Source of the DNA: Stomoxys calcitrans
Taxonomy: Eukaryota; Arthropoda; Insecta; Diptera; Muscidae
Assembly (NCBI RefSeq): GCF_963082655.1
Contig: NC_081553.1
Location: 47,427,527 to 47,491,526, forward strand
Reading direction: 5' to 3'
Length of the DNA stretch: 64,000 nucleotides
The notes under the pieces were generated by a model that saw only the letters and a program-made list of their open reading frames with translations, did not search any database and was not told the DNA's origin. The position numbers were made by a program, and so were the translations under genes. Within the stretch, counting starts at the first letter, position 1. Every line of letters starts with the position of its first letter. Shown here one piece after another: positions 11,453-22,705 of the stretch.

Positions 11453-13015
11453 CATGAATTTGCTTTTTTACAATCGAATTCCTTTCTATTATAATGTGCG
11501 GTTTCCCACATTGACAGTTCTTAAAAGTAGGCTTACTTGCCTTTCAAATCTTAAGAATCTAAAGATTTGAGAGGATATTAGCCTAAGGTTTAGATACATT
11601 AACCGCACCATCCATTTAATTATCATGAACATAAAATCATTCCCAGCAATTGATGACTATCGCAAATCCCACTTTTCCCTGCACCACCACCTTACATGCA
11701 TCAGGTTAAATTTCCATATCCATTTTGCAGTTCATTTCCCAGCAAGCACAACGAATTGGGGCGGGTGTTTTCATACCAATCAGATAATGACAATCTAATG
11801 TGCATAACATTTATGCAATTTTCTGCCAAAGACGACACTCTCCCATCAATATGGTGAGAAAAAAGCCATGATGAAATTGTGAAAAAAGAAGGAGATGCAA
11901 CAAAAACTAAGTTCTCAACTCTACGGTCTTTTGTGATAAATTAATGAAATTCCACGGTCTGTCTGACAATTTGGGCAAAGGACGTTGGCAATCTGTCCTC
12001 CACATGATGAATGATGAATGTTCGTTTTCACACCGCAGATAAAAAGGACTAAGGCAGCACTCGCTGACACCACCAAGGTGGTATGAGGTGATGCTTTTTG
12101 GTTTCTTTTTTTTTTTTTGGGCTACTAGTAATGGTGGTTGCCTGCCCTCAGTTGGTGAGTTGATTAGTGTAGAACTACAACGAAATGATTTTTCTGCCGA
12201 CTTTGCCGAAATGCCAGTACCCAAGCAAAGTCACAAATTCGTTACGCTTACGGGTTACGCCCCATAATAACCGCAACAGGGGAGAGTTTACTGTTTTTTT
12301 TTTTTTTTTCATAACTGTCCAACGAACGTCATACGTTCACTTACTCGCAGGCACGTGTACCAATTACGTGGTTAACTGAATGCCAATTGAGTTGTTTATC
12401 CACACGCAACGCAAAGGACAAATAAGGCTGCCATGAAAAAGAGCGAGACGCGTGTCATGGTGCACCAACACCAACCAAACTAACCTGGCCACATCTCTGG
12501 CGATTTGGTTAGGGAATGTGCAAAGTGCATAAGCACCCACCCATACCTCAGAACTCGTGCCTCGTGCTGGGTGTTGTATGAGTTGCCCCCAAGGATAACG
12601 CCGCAATCAGTTTCAGTTTTATTGTTTCAGTAAACACTCGTTTGGCTTCAGTCGAAAAGATAACATTTATCCTTTTGTTCGAAGCATGTTTATCCACCAG
12701 CCGTCCCCTGCTCAGCGGCAACCTGCCAGCCGCCAAGTCATTCTTTAGAGACATAAAACCATCAGCAGTTTGTTGTGTAATTTATCAAATTTAATTTAAA
12801 TTTAATTGAAGTCCTACAGACAACAAGTACCAAATTCTTAAAAGAGCTGGAACTCGACTTCGCACCCACTTCTTAGACTTTATCATCACATCACAAGTAC
12901 ACCAAGAAAAATTTGCAAGATTTTTCTTATGCCAGGATCATTAAAACATCACATGTATGATGGACATTTGGCATCAATGTGGCAAAAATCTATATCGCCC
13001 TGCTATTTACTTGAA
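11453..13015. other. 1.5 kb without recognised genes or repeats
   Basis: The composition is more balanced than in the surrounding element arrays. T homopolymers lie near 12107-12119 and 12294-12309. Small open frames on the minus strand (12364-12606, 12548-12754) match nothing I know and lack exon-like context. This could be single-copy intronic or intergenic DNA. Confidence 0.4.
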
Positions 13016-13017
13016 TC

Positions 13018-14494
13018 AAAACAAATAAAAGCGTACTAAGTTCAGCCGGGCCGAATCTTGGGAACTCACCACCATGAATTCTGCTAAAAATGTATACAAA
13101 ATAATTTTACTCTTCATACCAAACTTCTGTCAAACCAGCAAAACTTAAAGCTTCTAGAAACCGAACAAGGATGACCGAAAGACCGGTTAACATAGGAGCT
13201 ATAACCGATTATAGACTAATTTGAACCGTATTAGTCACAGTTATTGGAAGTCATTACAGAACACTATCTGGAAAATTTGAGCCAAATCGGGCAAAAATTG
13301 CGGCTTCCAGGGGCTCAAGAAGTAAAATCGGTGGATCGCTTTATATGGGAGCTATATCAGGTTATAGAATGTTTTAGATCGTACTTGGCACAGTTGTTGG
13401 AAGTCATAACAGAACACTATCTGCAAAATTTGAGCCAAATCGGACAAACATTTTAGCTTATAAGGGCTCAAGAAGTCAATTCTGGAGATCGGTTTATATG
13501 GGAGCCATATCAGATTACAGACCGATTTGGAACTCTATCTGCAAAATTTGAGCCAAATCGGGCAAAAATTCCGGCTCAAGAAGTAAAATCGGTGGATCGG
13601 TTGATATGGGACCTATATCAGGTTATACACCTTTTTGGATCGTACTTGGCACAGTTTAAGAAAGTCATAACCGAACACCACATGCAAAATTTCATCCAAA
13701 TCGACAAAAATTGCGGGTTTTAAGAGCTCAAGACGTCAAATCGGGTGATCGGTTTATATGGGAGCTATACCAGGTTATGGACCGATTTCGACCGCACTTG
13801 GCACAGTTGTTGCAGGTCATAACAGAACATTATCTGCAAAATTTGAGCCAAATCGGACAAAAATTGTAGCTTATAAGGGCTCAAGAAGTCAAATCCGGAG
13901 ATTGGTTTATATGGGACGTTTATCAGGTTATAGACCGATTCGGACCATACTAGACATGGTTGTTTAAAGTCATAACAGAACACTGCATGCAAAATTTCAG
14001 CCAACTCGGACAAAAATTGCGGCTTCCAGAGGCTTAAGAAGTCAATTCTGGAGATCGGTTTATATGGGAGCTATACCAGGTTATAGACCGATTCGTACCG
14101 TACTTGACACAGTTGTTGAAAGTCATAACAGAACACTACATGCAAAATTATAGCCAAATCGGATAAAACTTGCGGCTTCCAGGGGTCAATTCGGGAGATC
14201 GGTTTATATGGGAGCTATATCCAAATTTGAACCGATATGGTCCATTTTCAATCCCCAACGACCTACATCACTACTAAGTATCTGTGCGAAATTTTAAGCG
14301 GCTAGCTTTACGCGTTCGACCCCTATCGTGATTTCACCAGACGGACGGACGACGGACATGGCTAGATCGACTCAGAACTTCGAGACAAACAAGACAAAAA
14401 TATACACTTTATGGGATCTAAGACGAATATTTCGAGGTGTTACAAACGGAATAACTAGATTAGTGTATCCCCATCCTATGGTGGTGGGTATAAA
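13018..14494 (-). mobile_element. DINE-1/HINE-like element, near complete
   Basis: The low-coordinate end carries AAAAGCGTACTAAGTTCAGC and hairpin TTCAGCCGGGCCGAA (13043-13057). Roughly seven monomers follow, some shortened. The GTCY-side module is at 14336-14494 (ACGGACGGACGACGGACATG, CCTATGGTGGTGGGTATA). Variable monomer length shows internal deletions after array formation. Confidence 0.7.
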
Positions 14495-14667
14495 AAAGGC
14501 ATTAAGTTCGGCCGGGCCGAACTATCGATACCCACCACCTCGAGTATGTATGGTCTCGTCATAATCCGGTGAAAATTGAGCTCGTCTCGAAAGAGAAACA
14601 AACAAAAATTTTAAAATTTAGTGGTCTTCGCCAAACAGGCAAAAATCTTAAAAAATTTAAAAATTCT

Positions 14668-14993
14668 TCGGGAGCCCGGCCGTGATTTGAACCTGGGCAC
14701 ACGGAGCAACAGCGCGAGCCGTTGTCTAATGTTCGAAGCCATCAACACAACTTCCAAAAGATGCACAGAATCATGTGTACCACGGCAGTAATGTTAATGC
14801 CACAGAAATGTAGTCTGTCATTACACAAAAACACATGCATTGGGAAAAGTACAGCTAATAGACAGGGTTGTCGAGCGCGGTTAATGTGGTAAATGTATCA
14901 TAGAGGCGTTTTCGCAATTAATAAGATTCATATACAACATACCAACGCATGGCTCTTGAAGCCATCACACCAAATAGAGTTGAAAAGTCTTTT
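14668..14993. repeat. Dispersed repeat, copy 2 of 2
   Basis: This is the partner of 9605-9958. The minus strand near its left end reads GGTTCAAATCACGG, a box B-like word. The two copies have diverged by many substitutions and small indels, so they are not a recent duplication. Confidence 0.45.
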
Positions 14994-14995
14994 AA

Positions 14996-15212
14996 ACAAA
15001 GACGAAACGCTTCCCATAGTAGTTGGTGTGTGTTCCTAACTCTGGCTTTCCTTTTCCATTTGCAATCTGCGATCATAGAGCTCGTCTCGATGGAGAAACA
15101 GACAAAGACGAAACGCGTCCCATAGTGGTTGGTGTGTTGTGGTTATGTCTGGCTTTCCTTTTCCATTTGCAATCTGCGATCATTGAGCTCGATGGAGAAA
15201 CAAACAAAGATT
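14996..15212 (+). repeat. Tandem duplication of about 107 bp
   Basis: Two adjacent, nearly identical units share GACGAAACGC, GGCTTTCCTTTTCCATTTGC, AATCTGCGATCAT and GAGCTCG-TGGAGAAACA. The second unit lacks a few bases (CGTCTCGA). The start of a related segment also appears at about 14576-14612. Confidence 0.7.
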
Positions 15213-15682
15213 GAAAAATTTTTTGATCTTTGCCCTAACTTGAAAAATGAAATATGCGTAATTTATGCCCCTCTAGCAACTATATCGAAATATGGCCCCA
15301 TTTAGATCAAGATTTCGGTCAATATGGCAGCTATATCCAAATCTGTACCGATCTGGGCCATATTTAGGCAAAATAGGTCAATAAATTCGCTCTTTTATGA
15401 GCCAAAGACCTTAAATCAAGATATCGGTCTATATGGCAGCTATATCCAAATCTGAACCGACTGGTGCTGAATTGAAAAAGGATGTCGAGTGGTCTAACAC
15501 AACTCACTCTCCCAAATTTCGACGAAATCGGACAATAAATGCCCCTTTTATGGGCCCAAGACCACAAATCGAAAGATCGGTCTATTTGGGGGCAGTATCA
15601 ATATATAGTCCGATATAGACCATCTTCAAACTAAAGCGGCCTATGAACAAAAAAAGAATCAATGCAAAATTTCAGCTAAATA

Positions 15683-15917
15683 TTGGGTTGCCCAAAAAGT
15701 AATTGCGGATTTTTCATATAGTCGGCGTTGACAAATTTTTTCATAGCTTGTGACTCTGTAATTGCATTCTTTCTTTCGTCAGTTATCAGCTGTTACTTTT
15801 AGCTTGCTTTAGAAAAAAAGTGTAAAAAAGTATATTTCATTCAAGTTCATTCTAAGTTTTATTAAAAATGCATTTACTTTCTCTTAAAAAATCCGCAATT
15901 ACTTTTTGGGCAACCCA
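15683..15917 (+). mobile_element. mariner-type MITE, copy 2
   Basis: About 235 bp, starting TTGGGTTGCCCAAAAAGTAA after TA and ending CAACCCA before TA. It includes the GTAATTGCATTCTTTCTTTC segment missing from copy 1. Two A residues are lost at the right tip. It lies inside the DINE-like element at 14495-16113. Confidence 0.85.
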
Positions 15918-16169
15918 TATCTCAACTTTTAAAGATTGTAGTGTGATTTTAACATACAGACGGGCAGACGAACCGACGGACATGGCTAGATCGTCTTAGA
16001 TTTTTACGACAATCAAGAATATATATACTTAATGGGTCTTAGACGAATATTTCCAGGTGTTTGAAATGAAATGACGAAATTAGTATACCCCCATCCTATG
16101 GTGGAGGGCATAAAAATTACTTAAATTTTGAGGATATAGAAAATTTCTCCAAGACATAACCTTTAAGAG

Positions 16170-16400
16170 AGAAATAGGGCACAATTTTCACCAGAAACAA
16201 AATTGTGGTTAAATTTTCTCAACAGACAAAATTCTAGTACTTTTTTTTCTAAAATTTTAGTAAAATATTTTTTAACCTTAGTAAAAGTACGTTATTTTTA
16301 CTAAGCTTAAAAAATATTTTACTAAAATTTTAGAAAAATGTACTAGAATTTTGTCTTTTGAGAAAATTTAAACACAATTTTGTTTCAGGTGAAAATTTTG
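16170..16400. repeat. Palindromic foldback MITE, copy 1
   Basis: The left half (CAAAATTCTAGTAC, CTAAAATTTTAGTAAAATAT, AACCTTAGTAAAA) is repeated in reverse complement in the right half, with a centre near 16291. The whole unit is essentially one long hairpin of about 220 bp. No coding capacity and no obvious target-site duplication were seen. Confidence 0.7.
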
Positions 16401-16695
16401 TAGTAAATATGCGTTAACCCGAAGCCTTTCCGGTCGACGCAATGAGGGCGTGGGCGACAAACGCGAATGCAACTCTGTGGAACAGCGAAACAGTGAGTAG
16501 GACGGCGAATATCCTTGCTTATACTCTGATTAGGATTCTTTGAGGAAGCGCATTCATATGGGACATTTCTTTATGATTACATCAGTAAATTCCTCAAGAT
16601 GGCTGCTACAGCTCTTAATCTTCTTTACAAACGTGCTGAATTTTCAGCAAATTTCTTGTTTTGTATTCAATGTTTGGACCTTCCAAGGCCAAGAC
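16401..16695. other. Spacer between two palindromic MITEs, nothing recognised
   Basis: About 295 bp of AT-rich sequence. A 64-codon frame at 16540-16734 has no recognisable content and runs into the second palindrome. Confidence 0.4.
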
Positions 16696-16905
16696 AGAAA
16701 TAGGGCACAATCTTCACCTGAAACAAAATTGTAGTTAAATTTTCTCAACAGACAAAATTCTAGTACATTTTTCTAAAATTTAAGTAAAATATTTTTAACC
16801 TTAGTAAAAATAACTGTGCAGAAGTTATTTTTACTAAGCTTAAGAAATATTTTACTAAAATTTTAGAAAAATGTTCTAGAATTTTGTCTGTTGAGAAAAT
16901 TTAAC
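16696..16905. repeat. Palindromic foldback MITE, copy 2, right tip truncated
   Basis: Same family as 16170-16400, sharing the left flank GAAATAGGGCACAAT and the arms CAAAATTCTAGTAC and TACTAAGCTTAA. The right arm stops at GAGAAAATTTAACT, where a DINE-like element begins. The two copies lie about 525 bp apart in the same orientation. Confidence 0.7.
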
Positions 16906-17985
16906 TTTGCATTGGCTCAATGCGATTGCAATGGCTCTTGGGGTAAAAATCTGGCGATATACATATATGAGAGCTATATCTAAATCTGGGCCGATTTGTA
17001 ATAAATTCACCAGTGATATCGAGGGTCATAAGAAAGTCCTTCATGCCGAATTTCGAGAGAATCGGTTAACAAAATGCAATTTTATAGCAATATTACTGCA
17101 AATCAGACGAACATATATATGGGAGCTTTATTTAAATCTGAACCGATTTCGGGCAAAGTTTTCACATACTGTGACAGTCGTCGAGGAAAGCCCTTACAGT
17201 GGCTCTAGGTGTGAAAATCAAGCGATATATATACATGAGAGCTATATCTAAATCTGGTCGGATATCTAAGAAATTCACCAGTGATATCGAGAGTCATAAG
17301 AAAATCCTTCATGCCGAATTTCGAGAGAATCGGTTTACAAATGACCATTCTATTGCATTATTACTAAAAATCGGTCGAACATATATATGGGAGCTATATC
17401 CAAATCTGAACCGATATGGGAGCAAACTTCTCAGATATTGTGGTTTTTGTCGAGGAAGGCATTGTATGAAGTTTTGGGAAGATTGGTCAATAAATACGCT
17501 TACAGTGGCTCTAGGTGTGAAAATCGGGCGATATATATATATGAGAGCCATATCTAAATCTGAACCGATTTCTATGAAATTCACCAGCAATGTCGAGAGT
17601 AATAAGAAAATCCTTCTTGCCAACTTTCGAGAGAATCGATTAACAAATGACCATTTTATTGCATTATTACTAAAAATCGGTCGATCATATATATGGCAGC
17701 TATATCCAAATCTGAACAGATTTTTTCCAATTTCAATTGACTTCGTCTCTAGGCCGATAAACATGTCTGTACCAAATTTTAAAACAATCGAATGAAAATT
17801 GTGATCTGTACTTTGTACTCAAGTTAACATGGACAGACGGACAGACAAACAGACAGGCAGACGGACATAGCTAAATCGAATCAGAATGTGATTCAGAGTG
17901 GATCGGTATACTTATCAATGGGTTTATCTCTCTTCCTACTAAGTTATAATATCCTGTACCATATTAGTGATGAAGGGTACAATTA
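16906..17985 (-). mobile_element. DINE-like element, subfamily B, with roughly 300-bp higher-order repeats
   Basis: A two-part unit recurs about every 270-310 bp. TGGCTCTAGGTGTGAAAATC-type blocks start near 16927, 17199 and 17505, each followed by two alternating monomers (GAGAGCTATATCTAAATCTG and GGGAGCTATATCCAAATCTG). The end module holds GACGGACAGACAAACAGACA and then AATATCCTGTACC. The open frames at 16907-17795 follow the repeat periodicity on both strands and are not taken as genes. Confidence 0.6.
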
Positions 17986-18039
17986 ACAGGTCAATAACAA
18001 TTGCATATAATTTGAACGGCAATGTATGGATTTAGAGGT

Positions 18040-18320
18040 CACCTTAGCGCAGAGTTAAGCAAGTCCGCCTATGGCTTCGTACGCCTGGATTGGAATCCTG
18101 GCGATAACATCCGAAAAATTTGTCAGCAGTGACTAACCCCTCCTAATGCTGGCGACTTTTGTAAGGTACTATGCCATGCATAGAAGCCCTATTAAAACCT
18201 CTCCCCAAAGAGGAGTTGCATCGAGCTTAAACTTGAGTCGGACTGCACTCATTGATATCTGAGAAGTGTGTCCTTGTTCCTTAATAGAATGTTCATGGGC
18301 AAATTTGCATTTGCAATCTT
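18040..18320 (+). mobile_element. tRNA-derived SINE, diverged copy
   Basis: The head TTAGCGCAGAGTTAAGCAAG and the weakened box B GGATTGGAATCC match the SINE family described at 3872. The body (CCTCCTAATGCTGGCGAC, TTCATGGGCAAATTTGC) is present with many substitutions. It contains an extra stretch around GAAGCCCTATTAAAACC. No clean flanking duplication was found, which fits an older insertion. Confidence 0.75.
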
Positions 18321-19139
18321 TGGTAGGGCGAAGCTTAAACAAGAGTTGGAAAAATTTTGTGTTTAAATAAATTGTATAAAAATTTATAGAAAAAAATCAT
18401 TAAAATTTTGATTTTAATGAAAATTTTTTCATTTTAGATAAAATTTGATTAAAATTTCGTTTTTACGAAAAAAATTCATTGAAATGTTGTCTCAAGTCAC
18501 CCTCATTGGAACTTTTCTCCACCATTTTCCTTACTGTGTAAATAAGCCGACATTTTGCTTATACTTTACTTGTCTTTAAGGCTTTTTCCCCCGGCAAAGA
18601 CAAAGGCAAATCCAACCACTAACAAAGCGTTTTTGCCTGGCCATAGACTTAATTTTGTAACCACAATCTCAATTACTAAATTGTAGCATCTTAACAAATT
18701 ATACTATTGAGATTTACTCAGGGCCAAACGACAGCATGACAATGCCATGGCAAACTTATTTAGCAATTAAAGCGAGAAACTTTAGTCGACTTCCCAGAAA
18801 ATCCGGCCATCTTCGAGACTAAGAAACTGTGGGCTTTATTTATGTTGAGAAGATTGTTAAAAGACAACGACTTTGGCAAGATATTATAGTGAGGCGGATG
18901 ATGTTGATAGTTGCAAGAGAAGGTCAGGGGGGAAGATGTAGTTGTAGATGGTGGCAAGTTCGTTTATTGGAACATTCTATAGTTGGCGTTTGGGTAGATG
19001 TGGAACAAAGCACCCATAAGCCTAAATTAGAGGATGTACACTGCTGTGTCCCTTTAGTTTAGTTGGTTTGTAGGGATGTTAGGATGATGTTGCTGAGTTT
19101 AAAAAAAAGTAGATTTTTAATGAATTATAAGCGTGAGAG
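18321..19139. other. No recognised gene
   Basis: AT-rich runs occur to about 18490, followed by more mixed sequence. Frames at 18760-18957 (-) and 18829-19062 (+) overlap each other and show no family features. Confidence 0.4.
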
Positions 19140-20165
19140 TTGTCGAAAACCATACTTGATTATGCTTGCTTGCTTACTTTAAGTGGCTATGACAGAACAT
19201 TTATTCCACTAGCCGAACGTAGAATAGCGTTCAAAGCGCCTCGATCTTCTGCTCTCATTCTAAAATCTCTGACACCAAGTTTCGAGGTATTTCCCACCAC
19301 TCGATCTTTCCATCGATCTTTTGATCTTGCCGGTTTGCGTGTACCACCGTGTTTGCCTTCAAAAGACTTCGTTGCTGGAGCTTCTTCATCCATTCTGACA
19401 ACATGACCTAGCCTAGCGCAGCCGTTGTATTTTGATGCGTGTAACTATGCTATCGTCGTCATACAGCTCTTGGTAAATACGACGCCTATATTCTCCATTA
19501 ACGCAAACTGGTTCAAATATTTTTCAAAGAATCTTTCTCTCAAATACTCCAAGCACTGCCTCATCTACTTTCACAAGTACCCATGAACTCAGTGTCTTGT
19601 ATATTGTAGTCTGTCGTGAGGTGACCCTGCTTACTTAATCCCAAGCAGCTTCTGTTTGCCAGTATCATTCTTCGCTTTTTCTCAAAACTGGTGTCATTCG
19701 TTTCGGTTACGGCGGTGCCAAGGTAGATAAAGTTGCTGACTATCTCAAAGTTGTGGTTCCCAACTTTCTCCATATTCTTTATCTGCTCGGTTGTACAAGG
19801 CGTATTGGTAGTTGAAACCATCCATTTCGTCTTATCTCCATTTACTGCAAGACCCATTTTCCCCGACTCATTTTCGATTCTTTCAAAGGCAGCAGTTACT
19901 ACTTCCGGTGACCGACCTAGATATCGATGTCGTCGGCATAGACGAGTAGCATGTGTTCTCTTGTGAGTAGTGTGCCATATCTATTCACATCTGCATCTCG
20001 TATAATCTTCTCCAGCAGGATATTAAAGAGATCACACGATAGGCTGTCTCCTTGTCTGAAACCTCGTTTGGTTGGTAATTGGTTAGGAGAGATTTTTTTT
20101 CCAGGATTTGGCGCAGTGTGAATATCAGGTCCAGGGTGGATTTACTAGATCTAAAGCCGCATTGG
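19140..20165 (-). pseudogene. RTE-like LINE, RT palm and C-terminal region
   Basis: Minus-strand pieces in order: NFQCGFRSSKSTLDLIFTLR (about 20180-20110); then RGFRQGDSLSCDLFNILLEK (motif B, about 20060-20000); LLVYADDIDI (motif C, about 19950-19925), with the YADD active site intact; MGLAVNGDKTKWMVSTTN and FIYLGTAVTETNDTS (19857-19720); and RKPARSKDRWKDRV with LGVRDFRMRAEDRGALNAI (about 19350-19215). Motif A between QILEK and RGFRQ is missing. The order and spacing match RTE-type RTs, but several frames are involved. Confidence 0.75.
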
Positions 20166-20479
20166 AAATTGCATATTTTGCCCATGAACATTCCACTAAG
20201 GAACCGGGGCAAACTTCTAACACATCAATAAAGCTGTCCGATTCAAGTTTACGCTCAATGATAGGGGGCCTTCTTTTCATAGCCGAGTCCGAACGGCGTG
20301 CCGCAGTGCGACACCTCTTTGAAGTGAAGTTTTACATGGCATAATACCTCACAAATGTTGCCAGCATTAGGAGGGGAAAACCACCGCTGACAATTTTTTT
20401 TTCCGATGGTCTCACCAGGATTCGAACCCAGGCGTTTAGCGTAATAGGCGGACATGCTAACCTCTGCGCTACGGTGGCG
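20166..20479 (-). mobile_element. tRNA-derived SINE inserted in the RTE-like LINE
   Basis: On the minus strand it starts GCCACCGTAGCGCAGAGGTT (20478 downward), with box B GGTTCGAATCC and the full body, ending TTCATGGGCAAAATATGC at about 20172. Short near-repeats flank it (AAAGCCGCATTG at 20154 and AAAGACTATTG at 20481). It splits the RT just before the QCGFR motif. Confidence 0.85.
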
Positions 20480-20487
20480 TAAAGACT

Positions 20488-21722
20488 ATTGATAGGGCCG
20501 AATTATCTCATTGACTTTAGGTTTTAATCTTTCAGTACGCTCGAGAGTATCTTGTATGCGATGAAGGGGAGACTTATTCCTCTGTAGTTGTCACATTCCG
20601 TCTTGTCCCCTTTCTTGTGTACGGGACATAGTATGCTGAGGTTCCAATCATCGGATATGTGTTCTTCTAGCCAGTTTGCGCAGATAAGCTGATGCATACG
20701 TCTTATTAGTGTGTAGCCTCCGGTCGTAAATAGTTCAGTGGGTAACCCGTCGGCTCCTGTTGCCTTGTTGTTCTTTAGTCGGGTTACTGCTACTGGATTA
20801 ACCAGGTCTAAAGCGACATTGATAGGGCCCAATTATCTCATTGACTTTAGGTTTTAATCTTTCACACAGTACGCTCGAGAGTATCTTGTATGCAATGGGG
20901 AGGAGAGTTATTCCTCTGTCTTGTCTCCTTTCTTGTGTACGTGACATAGTATGCTGAGGTTCCAATCATAGGGTATGCGTTCTTTCCAGATGGCTGGAGA
21001 CAAGCTGATGCATACGCATTATCAGCGTGTCAGCTCCGGTCTTAAATAGTTCAGCGGGTAACCCGTAGGGTACTGCTGCCTTGTTGTTCTTTAGTCGGGT
21101 CACTGCTACTGGATTTACCAGGTCTAAAGCGGCATTGATAGGGCCCAATTATCTCATTGACTTTAGGTTTTAATCTTTCACACAGTAAACTCGAGAGTAT
21201 CTTGTATGCAATGGGGAGGAGACTTATTTCTCCATAGTTGGCACATTCCGTCTTGTCTTCTTTCCTGTGTATGGGACGTATGCTGAGGTTCCAATTATAG
21301 GGTATGCGTTCTTTCCAGATCGCTGGAGACAAGCTGATGCATACGCCTTATCAGCGTGTCACCAACGGTCTTTAATAGTTCAGCGGGTAACCGGTCGGCT
21401 CCTACTGCCTTGTGGTTCTTTAATCTGGTCACTGCTACTTGTATCTCATTCTGACTAGTAGGTAAACATGCTATACCATCATCAGGGATTGGTTCTGCGG
21501 TAACCTCTTCGCCGCCAACGTCGGACACTAGCAGTTGGGTAAAATGTTCTTTCCATATTCTCAGCGGGCTATTTGCGTCAAGTACCAGACTTCCTTCTTT
21601 GTCTCTGCTGGGGGATGTGCCTGCACCAAAGCCATCGGTTTGATGTTTGATTCATTTGTAGAATTTGCGGACTTCATTCTGGCTCCTGTTTATCTCAATT
21701 CGATCACACTCATGTCTTTCCA
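20488..21722 (-). pseudogene. RTE-like RT fingers, repeated in tandem
   Basis: The same protein segment appears three times on the minus strand: VAVTRLKNNKA.GADGLPAE, then WNLSI, then KTECANYRGIS, then LLPIAYKILSS. The boundary word GATAGGGCC.AATTATCTC recurs at about 20491, 20818 and 21135, giving a unit of about 316-328 bp. Each unit ends at the QCGFRPGKS motif, where it rejoins the start of the next unit. A partial fourth start lies at 21725-21848. No unit is fully open, and the copies differ by scattered changes. Confidence 0.75.
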
Positions 21723-21848
21723 GGCGACACGCCTTATCAGCGTGTCGCCTCCGGTATTAAATAGTTCAGCGGGTAACCGGTCGGCTCCTGCTGCCTTGTG
21801 GTTCTCTAATCGGGTCACTGCTACTTGGACCTCATTCTGACTAGGAGG

Positions 21849-22570
21849 TTAACATTCTATACCATCATCAGGGATTGGTTCTGCGGTATCCACTTCGCCG
21901 CCAACGTCGGACACTAGCAGTTGGGTAAAATGTTCTTTCCATATCCTCAGCATGTTACCTGTTTCAGTTACCAGATTTCCTTCTTTGTCTCTGCAGTAGG
22001 ATGTGCCTGCACCAAAGCCATCCGTTTGATGTTTAATTCTTTGGTAGAATTTCCGGGCCTCATTCTGACTCCTGTACATCTCAATTCGATCACACTCATG
22101 TCTTTCCATTTCCTTTTTCTTTCTGGGGAATTAATGTTTCTCCTCTCTCCTTTTCTCCCGATACCTCATGTGGCGCATTGCTACTGATTGTAGGGTTGCT
22201 CTATATGCCGCATTCTCGACACTCTTGGTCGTACCATGGGTCCTTTTGGAGGAGGCTTCCGGTACCCAAGTACGGATTTCGCGGCATTTTCCATGGAGTG
22301 GGCAATAGTTTGCCACTGCGCCATTATATCATCGGAACAAGGAGTGCTTTCATCAAGCAGTTGGGTCAGTCTAATGGAGTATGTCGCTGCCATTGGTTGT
22401 GTCTGCAGCTTTTCAATGTCCAGCTTCCGTGCAGTGTCAGATCGTACTTTCCTCGTCATGTTGAAACAGGTGCGAACCTTTGCTGCTACAAGGTAATGAT
22501 CCGAATCTATTTTCGCTCCATGGATCGATAGTACATCTAACACGCTGGATGAATGCCTTCCATCTATCAC
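21849..22570 (-). pseudogene. RTE-like LINE, end of endonuclease and EN-RT linker
   Basis: The first part (22570-22181) has DGRHSSSVLDVLSIHGAKID and SDHYLVAAKVRTCFNMTRKV, then a linker rich in charged residues (LDIEKLQTQPMAATYSIRL). A gap with stops follows. The second part (22109-21849) carries RKFYQRIKHQTDGFGAGTSY and LRIWKEHFTQLLVSDVGGE, the segment before RT block 0. This second part exists twice; the other copy is at 21345-21722. Confidence 0.75.
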
Positions 22571-22705
22571 AACGTGATCAAGATGGTTCCTCGTTTTTTA
22601 ATGGGGTGACAGCTATGTTGCTTTGTGAATATTTTTATGTTGAAATCTGTTGCTACTAAGTACCATGTTTTTGCAGCGGCGAAATCTATCAGCCTCAACT
22701 GGATG

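Larger units (their letters stand above)
14495..16113 (-). mobile_element. DINE-like element carrying other insertions
   Basis: A perfect hairpin (TTCGGCCGGGCCGAA, about 14507-14521) starts directly after the preceding element, so two copies sit head to tail. The internal part holds the second copy of the unnamed 330-bp repeat (14668-14993), a local duplication (14996-15212), about two monomers (15320-15600) and a MITE (15683-15917). The GTCY-side end is at 15955-16113 (GACGGGCAGACGAACCGACG, CCTATGGTGGAGGGCATA). Confidence 0.6.

Noticed and set aside
12364..12754. Two overlapping minus-strand frames in a non-repeat island
   Set aside because: Short, different frames, no recognisable family and no splice context I could defend.
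16907..17795. Overlapping open frames of 114-198 codons on both strands that look like a repeat protein
   Set aside because: The repeats follow the DNA period of a DINE-like array, both strands are open at once, and similar peptides arise at unrelated copies. This is a repeat artefact.
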